Shown here piece by piece: positions 39,021 to 46,447 of a stretch of DNA of 64,000 nt; position 1 is the stretch's first letter, and each line of letters opens with the position of its first letter. Location of the stretch: positions 3,909,501 through 3,973,500 of the forward strand of contig NC_011898.1 in the NCBI RefSeq assembly GCF_000022065.1, in the 5' to 3' direction. A program made the translations under genes and the position numbers. The notes below the pieces were generated by a model, which saw nothing but the letters and a program-made list of their open reading frames with translations, was not told the DNA's origin and searched no databases. Source of the DNA: Ruminiclostridium cellulolyticum H10 (GTDB lineage: Bacteria > Bacillota > Clostridia > Acetivibrionales > DSM-1351).

Positions 39021-39104
39021 AAAAAAAGAGCCCACATAACGATGTGACCCCACAAAGTTAGACCTTTGAGGGGTACATCATTCATTATTAACACTGGCTC
39101 TTTT
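39021..39104 (-). terminator. glgD terminator carrying an inserted IS3-like hairpin
   Basis: AAAAGAGCC (near 39096-39104, minus strand) pairs with GGGCTCTTTTTTT (39021-39033), the usual terminator form. Its loop is not short but holds a second hairpin, GATGTACCCCTCAAAG/CTTTGTGGGGTCACATC (39041-39079), whose arms end in TTAGAC. The arms resemble the terminal inverted repeats of IS3/IS150-family elements set end to end. A small ORF (about 62 codons) across this region is a by-product. Confidence 0.55.
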
Positions 39105-39131
39105 ATATAAGTTTTTTTAACAGCCTAATTA

Positions 39132-40250
39132 TTATACAACAACATTCTTTCCGATAATAATAGGCCATGTCTTTTCACCTTTAAGGCATTTGCTTTTTGA
39201 AAGTACCACGCTTTTATCAAGTATGGCATAGTTAAGAGCTGAATTCTCTTCAACAACACTTCCCTGCATTATAATACTGTCTTTTACGACAGCACCTCGT
39301 TTAACTGTAACACCTCTGAAAAGTACGCTGTTCTCAACTGTTCCTTCAATAATGCAGCCGTCTGCTATAATGGAGTTTTTAACCTCTGCTTCTTCATTGT
39401 ATTTGGCAGGTGCTTCATCCTTGACCTTTGTATATATTTTCAAATTACCCAGCAACTCGTTGTTTACAACAGGGTCAAGCAATTCCATATTGCACTTATA
39501 ATACATCTGGACCGTAGATATACTTCTCCAATATCCGCTGTATTTATATCCGTATATTTTTAGCTTATGGAGCATTTTTATTATAATATCAAGTACAAAG
39601 TCATAATACCCGTGTGCGACACTTTCCTCAAGAAGGGAAATCAACAGTTCCCTTTTTATCATATAAATACCCAGCGAACCATTGAGTGTATTAGGATGCA
39701 TTGGCTTTTCCTGAAAATCAATTACTCTGGATGAACTGTCTAGCTGCATTATGCCCATGTTTGCCAGTTCCTCAATCGGTATATCATTCATCTCACGATA
39801 CGCTACTGTTATATCTGCATCTTTTTCCTTATGGGCTTTGAGCATATCGTCAAACGTTGTGGTAAATATGCAATTTCCTTGAGAAATCAGAACATATTCC
39901 TCATTACTTCTTTTAAGAAAAGTCAGGTTGTTGTACATTGCGTCAGCCGTACCTCTATACCATCCAGTTCCTTCATCGGACAAAAACGGAGGAAAAAGGA
40001 AAAGGCCATCTGTTTTTCTGTCTAGGTCCCATTCCTTGCCTGAACCAAGGTGATCCATCAACGACCTGAAACTGTACTGTGCTATTACACCTATATTGGT
40101 AATTCCAGAGTTTACCATGTTTGAAAGGATAAAATCTATCGCCCTGTATTTACCTCCTACAGGCACTGCCGGACTGGATCGCATGGTTGAAAGCTCCTTG
40201 AGCTTTGTGTTGCGTCCACCGGACATTATTATTCCCATTACGTTTTTCAT
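39132..40250 (-). CDS. glgD: Glucose-1-phosphate adenylyltransferase regulatory-type subunit GlgD
   Basis: A 372-residue nucleotidyltransferase-fold protein of the GlgD type: N-terminal domain with [20 protein letters not shown] in place of the usual GGxGxRLxPLT loop, then the [18 protein letters not shown] motif, and a C-terminal left-handed beta-helix of hexapeptide repeats (about 275-365). The altered nucleotide loop fits a non-catalytic modulating partner; in Firmicutes GlgC and GlgD form a heterotetramer that makes ADP-glucose for glycogen. It overlaps glgC by 4 bases (ATGA), implying translational coupling. Confidence 0.94.
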   Translation of the reverse strand: MKNVMGIIMSGGRNTKLKELSTMRSSPAVPVGGKYRAIDFILSNMVNSGITNIGVIAQYSFRSLMDHLGSGKEWDLDRKTDGLFLFPPFLSDEGTGWYRGTADAMYNNLTFLKRSNEEYVLISQGNCIFTTTFDDMLKAHKEKDADITVAYREMNDIPIEELANMGIMQLDSSSRVIDFQEKPMHPNTLNGSLGIYMIKRELLISLLEESVAHGYYDFVLDIIIKMLHKLKIYGYKYSGYWRSISTVQMYYKCNMELLDPVVNNELLGNLKIYTKVKDEAPAKYNEEAEVKNSIIADGCIIEGTVENSVLFRGVTVKRGAVVKDSIIMQGSVVEENSALNYAILDKSVVLSKSKCLKGEKTWPIIIGKNVVV

Positions 40251-41527
40251 TCAGCTACACCACCTTTGAATACGCTTTTGCCGGATTGAACATTTAAAGA
40301 TGTAAAATCAACTGCCGAAGCTCCTATATCTATCATGACGTTCTTACCTATTACAGCATCTGCGGGTATGCTTGACTTTTCTCCCACGACTGTAATTCCC
40401 GAGTCATAAATTCCCGGTTTGTATTCGTTCGGAACGTCGGGCCCTTCTCCAAGCCTTGCTTTTTCACCTATTATAGCCTGTTCGCTGATAATAGACCTGT
40501 TTATATATGCGTTTTTGCATACCCTTGAATTTGACATAATAATAGAATCCTGAATAACTGCACCTTCTTCTATATATGCACCAGGAAATAAAATAGAATT
40601 GATAACGGTTCCATGAACCGAGCAGCCTTCGGCTATTATTGATTTTTTTACACACGCAGAGCTTGCTATATAGTGAGCTGGTTTGACCGGATTAGGGGTA
40701 TATATTCTCCATTCGGGATCGAATAGATTAAATTGAGGTACTCTGCTTACCAAGTCCATATTTGACTCCCAAAAGGCTTGAATCGTTCCCACATCTCTCC
40801 AATAGCCGGAATACTGATATGCCCACATACTTTTGCCGTCTCCAAGCATTGCGGGGATTATATTTTTTCCGAAGTCATTTACCGAATCGGAGCATTCATT
40901 ATCCTTTATCAGATACTCTCTCAGAGTTGACCACGTAAAAATGTATACTCCCATAGATGCAAGTGTACTTTTTGGATTTTTGGGTTTTTCTTCAAATTCA
41001 TATATTTTGCCATTTTCATGACAATTCATAATACCGTACCTGCTTGCCTCTTCATATGGCACATTTATAACTGAAATTGTTGCATCGGCATGATTCTCCT
41101 TATGGAAATCAAGCATTTTAGAATAGTCCATTTTATAGATGTGATCACCGGACAAAATAATTACGTAATGAGGAGAATACTTGTCAATGTACTGTATATT
41201 CTGGTAAACCGCATTTGCAGTCCCTTTAAACCATTCTCCCATTTCAGCCTTGAGATACGGTGAAAGTATGGTTACTCCTCCGTCTATCCTGTCCATATCC
41301 CACGGCTTACCAATACCGATGTGGGCATTGAGCTTTAAAGGTTGATATTGGGTCAGAACACCTACTGTATCAATACCAGAATTTGTACAGTTACTAAGGG
41401 AAAAATCGATTATTCTATACTTTCCCCCATATAAAACCGCTGGCTTAGCTACATTTTTAGTAAGGACGCCCAGCCTGCTTCCCTGCCCTCCGGCCAGCAA
41501 CATTGCTATCATTTCTTTCCTAATCAT
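40247..41527 (-). CDS. glgC: Glucose-1-phosphate adenylyltransferase catalytic subunit GlgC
   Basis: Makes ADP-glucose and pyrophosphate from ATP and glucose-1-phosphate, the controlled step of glycogen synthesis. The 426-residue protein has the nucleotide loop [21 protein letters not shown] (residues about 10-30), [19 protein letters not shown], the DHIYKMDY motif near residue 130 for metal and sugar, and EEKPKNP near 170, then a C-terminal beta-helix domain. It is the first gene of the glgC-glgD pair. No other glycogen genes are in the window. Confidence 0.95.
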   Translation of the reverse strand: MIRKEMIAMLLAGGQGSRLGVLTKNVAKPAVLYGGKYRIIDFSLSNCTNSGIDTVGVLTQYQPLKLNAHIGIGKPWDMDRIDGGVTILSPYLKAEMGEWFKGTANAVYQNIQYIDKYSPHYVIILSGDHIYKMDYSKMLDFHKENHADATISVINVPYEEASRYGIMNCHENGKIYEFEEKPKNPKSTLASMGVYIFTWSTLREYLIKDNECSDSVNDFGKNIIPAMLGDGKSMWAYQYSGYWRDVGTIQAFWESNMDLVSRVPQFNLFDPEWRIYTPNPVKPAHYIASSACVKKSIIAEGCSVHGTVINSILFPGAYIEEGAVIQDSIIMSNSRVCKNAYINRSIISEQAIIGEKARLGEGPDVPNEYKPGIYDSGITVVGEKSSIPADAVIGKNVMIDIGASAVDFTSLNVQSGKSVFKGGVAE

Positions 41528-41657
41528 TGCACCAACTCCCGGTTTAACTGATTTTCTGTTACTTTACGTACAATGTACTGTAGATAATTTCTACATTTAA
41601 TTAGCAATTCCCTTTATAAGTAATATAGAAATTACTATTTTATTACAAAAAAAATTG

Positions 41658-42443
41658 TTAGCAGTGGGAAATTAACCACTTAAATGTATTTAACCTATCT
41701 TTATTTTGTATTAGCCTGCCTGAATCAAAAAAAACTATATTTCCACCATTAATATTTGTACTGATCAGATGCCTTTCCTCAAGCAACAGTTTGAGATATC
41801 TGATTGTTCCTTCACTTCCATCTATTATGTCAATAAACGGAGGAAGTACCTCCTTGAAAGCATTTATATATATAGGGAAATGGGTACACCCTAAAACGAA
41901 GGTTTTATAATTATTTAGGTTGTAGCCATCCAGTTTCTTTTTTATAACAGGTATTACCTTCTCATAATCAAATACCATATTTTCAGCCAGTTCAACCAGT
42001 TCAGGGAAAGGCAGATAATCCACCACATGTTCCTGATCCACTCTCTGGACCAAATTATGAAATTTTTCTTCCCTCAGTGTCAGTGCAGTTGCAAGGACAA
42101 GAACCCTTTTCCCGTTTCCATTCTGAACGGCAGGCTTAACTGCCGGTTCCATGCCTAAAATAGGAAACTCATACATGTTTCTGAGTTCCCTGACAGCTAT
42201 ACTTGTAGCCGTATTACATGCCACGACAAGAGCTTTTATTCCCTGACTAACCATAAATTCAACCGCTTGAAACACATACTGCCTTACCTCTTCCTTTGTT
42301 TTTGTTCCATAGGGTACGTGCTCTATATCTGCATAATATATGTAATTTTCTTTGGGAAGCTGTCTCAATGCCTCACTTAAAACTGTTATCCCGCCAAAGC
42401 CGGAATCCAAAAAACCTATTTTGTCGGCGTTCATAGAATCCAT
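41658..42443 (-). CDS. murI: Glutamate racemase
   Basis: Interconverts L- and D-glutamate for peptidoglycan, cofactor-independent with two catalytic cysteines. The 261-residue protein has FLDSGFGGITVL (residues 11-22), the first cysteine in VVACNTATS (near 77) and the second in VLGCTHFPIY (near 190), all in place. AAAGGAGCAA precedes the ATG at 42443; an inner ATG three codons later is also possible. The 133-residue membrane protein gene ends 23 bases upstream, so they may be co-transcribed. Confidence 0.95.
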   Translation of the reverse strand: MDSMNADKIGFLDSGFGGITVLSEALRQLPKENYIYYADIEHVPYGTKTKEEVRQYVFQAVEFMVSQGIKALVVACNTATSIAVRELRNMYEFPILGMEPAVKPAVQNGNGKRVLVLATALTLREEKFHNLVQRVDQEHVVDYLPFPELVELAENMVFDYEKVIPVIKKKLDGYNLNNYKTFVLGCTHFPIYINAFKEVLPPFIDIIDGSEGTIRYLKLLLEERHLISTNINGGNIVFFDSGRLIQNKDRLNTFKWLISHC

Positions 42444-42466
42444 TTGCTCCTTTGCTTTTGTACCTG

Positions 42467-42868
42467 TTAAAATTCCCTTCTACGGGTAGTTTTAAACATT
42501 TTTGCCATAGCGGCAAATATAATCCACCCTGTAATACAATAAATAGCTGAAGGAAGAAAATATATAAAATACATTAAGTCTTTAAACATAATGGAAAAAC
42601 CACCGGTTCCATAATAGCTGTATATTGATATTCCCAGTGAATACAATGCTGAAAGAATAAGACTGATAGGTACAATTACCATTGTTTCAGCTCCCCATAT
42701 TCTTATGTATAACAGCAGTACCACAACAGGGAAAAGTATTGAACTTACTCCGAAAACAGAATAGATTCCAGCCATGGGCAGATTAATCCTAATAATAATC
42801 ATCAGCATTATACATATTATAATTGCATTGAAAATACTAATTCCCAATGTCCTAAAAATTTTTCGCAT
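42467..42868 (-). CDS. Small membrane protein of unknown function
   Basis: A 133-residue protein with about four hydrophobic helices and short loops (MRKIFRTLGISIFNAIIICI at the start, PSAIYCITGWIIFAAMAK at the end). The longer reading from 42946 lacks a ribosome site; GAGGTAAAG before ATG 42868 decides the start. No family recognised; small size and basic ends suggest an inner-membrane accessory protein. It is 23 bases upstream of murI. Confidence 0.65.
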   Translation of the reverse strand: MRKIFRTLGISIFNAIIICIMLMIIIRINLPMAGIYSVFGVSSILFPVVVLLLYIRIWGAETMVIVPISLILSALYSLGISIYSYYGTGGFSIMFKDLMYFIYFLPSAIYCITGWIIFAAMAKMFKTTRRREF

Positions 42869-43062
42869 CTTTACCTCATCATTAATTAACATCATTTCAA
42901 AAACAAACTCAGTTATATTATATAATATCATGTTTCCAGTTATCAAATTTATTATTTAAAGTTGTATTGCGTTCGCAACATAATTAAAATACATTTTATG
43001 TTAACCATTTGGTGTATTATTGAATATAATGTAATAAAAACAAATAAAAGGAGTTTTAAACT

Positions 43063-44667
43063 ATGCCCGGAATGCCAATTTATCAAGATTCTCCGACGAA
43101 TCTAAAAAATCAGATTTTTGCAGCAAACGGATCATCTGTAGTTAATGTTCAGGCTGACAATACAGGTAGATTAAAGGTTGCAACCGACAGTTCGTCCCCA
43201 CTCGCTGTTGACGTAGATGAAGCTGTAAACAGTATAACTGTTTATGGCAGTGACGGTACAAGTAACCAAGTTTTAAGAACAACTGCTACGGGTCAGCTGG
43301 ATATCAGGCCTCTTACCGTTTCAGATACTGTCAATGTGAGTATTACTCAAGCAGATGACAGTATTACTGTCTATGGTAATGACGGTACTGCAAACCAGAT
43401 AATTAAAACTAACTCCACAGGCCAACTGGATATCAGACCTCTGACTTCTTCTGATACCGTCAGCGTTGATGTTTCCCAAGCTACCGATAGTATTGCTGTT
43501 TATGGTAATGACGGTACTGCAAACCAGATAATTAAAACTAACTCCACAGGCCAACTGGATATCAGACCTCTGACTTCTTCTGATACCGTCAGCGTTGATG
43601 TTTCTCAAGCTACCGATAGTATTGCTGTTTATGGTAATGACGGTACTGCAAACCAGATAATTAAAACTAACTCCACAGGCCAACTGGATATCAGACCTCT
43701 GACTTCTTCTGATACCGTCAGCGTTGATGTTTCTCAAGCTACCGATAGTATCGCTGTTTATGGTAATGACGGTACTGCAAACCAGATAATTAAAACTAAC
43801 TCCACAGGCCAACTGGATATCAGACCTCTGACTTCTTCTGATACCGTCAGTGTTGATGTTTCCCAAGCTACCGATAGTATCGCTGTTTATGGTAATGACG
43901 GTACTGCAAACCAGATAATTAAAACTAACTCCACAGGCCAACTGGATATCAGACCTCTGACTTCTTCTGATACCGTCAGCGTTGATGTTTCCCAAGCTAC
44001 CGATAGTATTGCTGTTTATGGTAATGACGGTACTGCAAACCAGATAATTAAAACTAACTCCACAGGCCAACTGGATATCAGACCTCTGACTTCTTCTGAT
44101 ACCGTCAGCGTTGATGTTTCTCAAGCTACCGATAGTATCGCTGTTTATGGTAATGACGGTACTGCCAATCAGATAATTAAAACTAACTCCACAGGCCAAC
44201 TGGATATCAGACCTCTGACTTCTTCCGATACCGTAAACGTTGATATTTCTCAATCTACCGATAGTATTGCTGTATACGGTAGTGACGGTACTGCCAATCA
44301 CGCTTTATTAACTGATTCGGCCGGAATACTACAGGTTAACAATACCCGGACCTTTACAACTGCTACTCTTACAACTTTAGAAACAACAGACAGCTATCAA
44401 TATACAACCCAACAGGAGATTGCTCAACTGAACACCTATCAGTTCTTTGTAAAGAATACAGGAGATACAAACAGTGTTACACTTGTTGTTGAATTGAGCC
44501 CAAATGGTACAGACTGGGTAGTTGACAGTGACGAACGTCCGATTACCTTCGGGGCTGCAACAATTATAACTTCGAACAAGTTCCTAAGATATATAAGATT
44601 AGGATACAAGTCCACAAGTACTGGTGCCAGCACAACTATAAGTGCTATTTTCCAAGGCCAAGGCTAA
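43063..44667 (+). CDS. Repeat protein with nine 43-residue tandem units and a DUF6385-like C terminus
   Basis: A 534-residue protein with no signal peptide. Residues 1-49 form a leader (MPGMPIYQDSPTNLKNQIFA). Nine tandem units of 43 residues follow (positions 43210-44370); six central units are nearly identical, with the pattern ATDSIAVYGNDGTANQIIKT and a DIRPLTSSDTV segment. The last 105 residues form a beta-rich domain (FFVKNTGDTNSVTLVVELSP with FLRYIRLGY) like the DUF6385 module found in clostridial surface and spore-associated proteins (family link by memory). Function unknown; a spore-coat or exosporium role is a guess. Strong AAAAGGAG ribosome site. Confidence 0.85.
   Translation: MPGMPIYQDSPTNLKNQIFAANGSSVVNVQADNTGRLKVATDSSSPLAVDVDEAVNSITVYGSDGTSNQVLRTTATGQLDIRPLTVSDTVNVSITQADDSITVYGNDGTANQIIKTNSTGQLDIRPLTSSDTVSVDVSQATDSIAVYGNDGTANQIIKTNSTGQLDIRPLTSSDTVSVDVSQATDSIAVYGNDGTANQIIKTNSTGQLDIRPLTSSDTVSVDVSQATDSIAVYGNDGTANQIIKTNSTGQLDIRPLTSSDTVSVDVSQATDSIAVYGNDGTANQIIKTNSTGQLDIRPLTSSDTVSVDVSQATDSIAVYGNDGTANQIIKTNSTGQLDIRPLTSSDTVSVDVSQATDSIAVYGNDGTANQIIKTNSTGQLDIRPLTSSDTVNVDISQSTDSIAVYGSDGTANHALLTDSAGILQVNNTRTFTTATLTTLETTDSYQYTTQQEIAQLNTYQFFVKNTGDTNSVTLVVELSPNGTDWVVDSDERPITFGAATIITSNKFLRYIRLGYKSTSTGASTTISAIFQGQG
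43210..44370 (+). repeat. Nine tandem 129-bp units
   Basis: The element GACGGTA recurs at 43252, 43381, 43510, 43639, 43768, 43897, 44026, 44155 and 44284, exactly 129 bases apart. Units 3-8 differ by only a few silent changes such as GTTTCC/GTTTCT and AGTATT/AGTATC. Units 1, 2 and 9 are more divergent. This shows recent expansion by slippage or unequal exchange from the centre, with selection to keep the reading frame. Confidence 0.97.
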
Positions 44668-44691
44668 AAGAAATAGTTCCTCCCAAGTATG

Positions 44692-44724
44692 AAAAACCCT
44701 CCACAGATTTTGTGGAGGGTTTTT
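44692..44724 (+). terminator. Terminator of the repeat-protein gene
   Basis: Stem AAAAACCCTCCACA/TGTGGAGGGTTTTT with a 5-base loop and a T tail. Confidence 0.9.
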
Positions 44725-44811
44725 CTAGTTGTTCAAGTCCTTTATACACAACAAAAGGGGTTATCACAAAATTTTTTTATCTTTTTTATCCTGTACTTAG
44801 AGTATAAATTG

Positions 44812-45001
44812 TATCAATGGAAGCTTGGTTAAAGATATTTGCAGTTGTTTATCGGCGAACACGGATATTTTGCCGAAAACCCGACCCGATGTAGTGTTTA
44901 GCGAAACAATGAATCATGGACGATGAATGTGAGCGACGGTGAAATATCCTAAGATGAGCCGCTAGAAACTCTTGCAAATATCTTGGAAGCAATCATTGAT
45001 A
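44812..45001. repeat. 190-base palindromic element with nested stems, unknown class
   Basis: Outer arms: TATCAATG (44812-44819) with CATTGATA (44994-45001). Middle arms: AAGATATTTGCA (44832-44843) with TGCAAATATCTT (44973-44984), a perfect 12-bp match. Inner arms: GGATATTTTGCCG (44863-44875) with CGGTGAAATATCC (44937-44949). The centre (44876-44936) is GC-richer than the surroundings and has a short hairpin GTTTAGCGAAAC. No ORF of useful length. It could be a structured RNA or a non-autonomous mobile element; neither is identified. Confidence 0.7.
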
Positions 45002-45064
45002 TAATTTTATACGGGAGTACCAGTGTTAAAACTGAAAAACTTTCTGTTTTGCAACAGCCCAATA

Positions 45065-45197
45065 TGGTCGGAGTGAGAGGACTGACCCTCTGCTTAACTT
45101 CGTTCGCAGCCTACCGCCTCGACTTTAGTCTCGGCCCACTCAGCTAAAAATGCTTTGCATTTTCTTCACGCTTCGTGCCTTCTCAGGTTCAAGTCCT
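45065..45197. repeat. Hairpin cluster beside tRNA-Pro bounded by copies of its T-arm
   Basis: 45065-45083 repeats the 19 bases that form the 3' end of tRNA-Pro at 45247-45265 in the same orientation. At the other end, 45186-45197 holds GGTTCAAGTCCT, the T-arm sequence in the opposite orientation, so AGGACT and AGTCCT can close a stem. Between them are four perfect or near-perfect small palindromes: 45090-45109, 45116-45135, 45147-45163 and 45167-45177. It looks like a small mobile or recombination-derived element that captured part of the tRNA. Confidence 0.6.
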
Positions 45198-45210
45198 TAT
45201 TTGGGGGTGC

Positions 45211-45243
45211 AAAAAATCCTCGACAGTTTCCTGTCGAGGATTT
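45211..45243 (-). terminator. Terminator of tRNA-Pro
   Basis: Stem AAATCCTCGACAG/CTGTCGAGGATTT with a GAAA-type loop and a T run on the minus strand, right after the tRNA. Confidence 0.9.
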
Positions 45244-45246
45244 AGT

Positions 45247-45322
45247 TGGTCGGAGTGAGAGGACTTGAACCTCCAGCATCTTGGTCCCAAACCAAGCGCG
45301 CTGCCAATTGCGCTACACCCCG
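45247..45322 (-). tRNA. tRNA-Pro (anticodon TGG)
   Basis: Minus-strand cloverleaf CGGGGTGTAGCGCAATTGGC with anticodon loop containing TGG, T-arm GGTTCAAGTCC, discriminator A and encoded CCA (45247-45249). The 3' end is duplicated at 45065-45083. Confidence 0.95.
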
Positions 45323-45358
45323 TTATTTACACTTGTTGTTTTTCTCAAGTGCAAAAGT

Positions 45359-45387
45359 ATTTTACTATAGCCCCAAAATATAATCAA
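45359..45387 (-). promoter_or_regulatory. Promoter of tRNA-Pro
   Basis: TTGATT (45382-45387), 17-base spacer, TAAAAT (45359-45364) on the minus strand. Confidence 0.55.
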
Positions 45388-45573
45388 TTCGAATATTCAG
45401 CATATTCTTGCATTTACCCTTTTATTTCTTTAACATGCTCGGTTTTGCACCGGTTTTTTACCCGTTTTGTCAGAGTATTTTCATTTTTTAAATTAAAACA
45501 GTGTTTTCAACCTTTTCATTTATTCATAAGAGCAATTTATCCAATATGTAACAAAATTGAAATGTAATATCTC

Positions 45574-45602
45574 TTGATACGTCATGGTAGTTTTTTTATA
45601 AT
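45574..45602 (+). promoter_or_regulatory. Promoter of the TtcA-like gene
   Basis: TTGATA (45574-45579) and TATAAT (45597-45602) with a 17-base spacer, about 24 bases before the start codon. Confidence 0.75.
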
Positions 45603-45626
45603 GTAGTAAAACTAAGGAAAAAGGAT

Positions 45627-46346
45627 GTGGTGTCTATACAGCGTATTTTAGGGCAAATGAGGCGTGTGGTTCAGGACTATAATATGATTGAGGATGGAGA
45701 TAGAATAGCAGTTGGCGTAAGCGGCGGAAAAGATAGCATGACCCTTCTTACTGCTTTAAGACAGCTTCAGAACTTTTATCCCAAAAAGTTTGAACTTGAG
45801 GCAATCAGCCTTACTATGGGCATAGGAAACGCTGATTTCACTCCAGTCGTCGAATACTGCAAAAAAATAGGTGTTAATTATACTATTGAAGAAACACTGA
45901 TTGGTAAGATAATTTTTGAAGTAAGAAACGAAAAGAACCCCTGTTCTATGTGTGCAAATCTAAGAAGAGGTGCTCTCCATAACAAAGCTAAAACGCTTGG
46001 CTGCAATAAAGTTGCTCTCGGACACCACAGGGATGATGCTGTTGAAACTTTGTTACTCAGTACATTCTATGAAGGAAGAATACATACGTTTTCTCCGGTA
46101 ACCTATCTTGACAGAAAGGATTTATACCTTATTCGTCCTCTTATTTATACTGAAGAAAAGCAAATAAAATCAGTTGTAAAGTCAGAGAGTCTTCCAATTG
46201 TAAAAAGTCCATGTCATGTAGACGGTAAAACCAAACGCCAATTTATCAAGGATTTGATTTTAGACCTCCAGAAGGATAACAGAGAAATAAAAAGTAACCT
46301 TTTCGGAGCAATTAAACGTGCAGAAATCGACGGATGGCACGAATAA
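45627..46346 (+). CDS. TtcA-like tRNA 2-thiolation PP-loop ATPase
   Basis: A 239-residue N-type ATP pyrophosphatase of the TtcA/TtuA family. The PP-loop GVSGGKDSMTLL (about 29-40) and the CSMC pair near 110, with a further cysteine in KSPCHVDGK, are the conserved set that binds a [4Fe-4S] cluster and activates the tRNA base. TtcA thiolates C32 of certain tRNAs; some Firmicute relatives act on other positions, so the substrate is not fixed. Start is GTG 45627 or GTG 45630; the AAAAAGGA site favours the latter slightly. Single-gene unit. Confidence 0.88.
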   Translation: MVSIQRILGQMRRVVQDYNMIEDGDRIAVGVSGGKDSMTLLTALRQLQNFYPKKFELEAISLTMGIGNADFTPVVEYCKKIGVNYTIEETLIGKIIFEVRNEKNPCSMCANLRRGALHNKAKTLGCNKVALGHHRDDAVETLLLSTFYEGRIHTFSPVTYLDRKDLYLIRPLIYTEEKQIKSVVKSESLPIVKSPCHVDGKTKRQFIKDLILDLQKDNREIKSNLFGAIKRAEIDGWHE

Positions 46347-46447
46347 CATAACACTATCCCGACAGTTGTTGCATAAGTACCTAAGTATAACTACTTAAAT
46401 TCACAACGGGGTAAATCAACATAAAATTGGGGGTATATAACGGAAAA

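Noticed and set aside
38906-39094. Small 62-codon minus ORF
   Set aside because: It reads across a terminator, a hairpin and the S-layer promoter and gives an implausible hydrophobic peptide.
43321-44301. A 326-codon open frame on the minus strand over the repeat region
   Set aside because: It exists only because a 129-base unit (a multiple of three) repeats in frame; it lacks a ribosome site and its product has no sensible composition compared with the plus-strand protein.
43210-44370. CRISPR-like array
   Set aside because: The units are 129 bases and coding, without spacer/repeat alternation; no cas gene is in the window.
44812-45001. 6S RNA, SRP RNA, tmRNA or RNase P RNA
   Set aside because: None of their conserved core motifs is visible in the element; its arms fit a simple palindrome better.
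45265-45567. A 100-codon plus ORF over tRNA-Pro
   Set aside because: It covers the tRNA and its promoter on the opposite strand and has no ribosome site.
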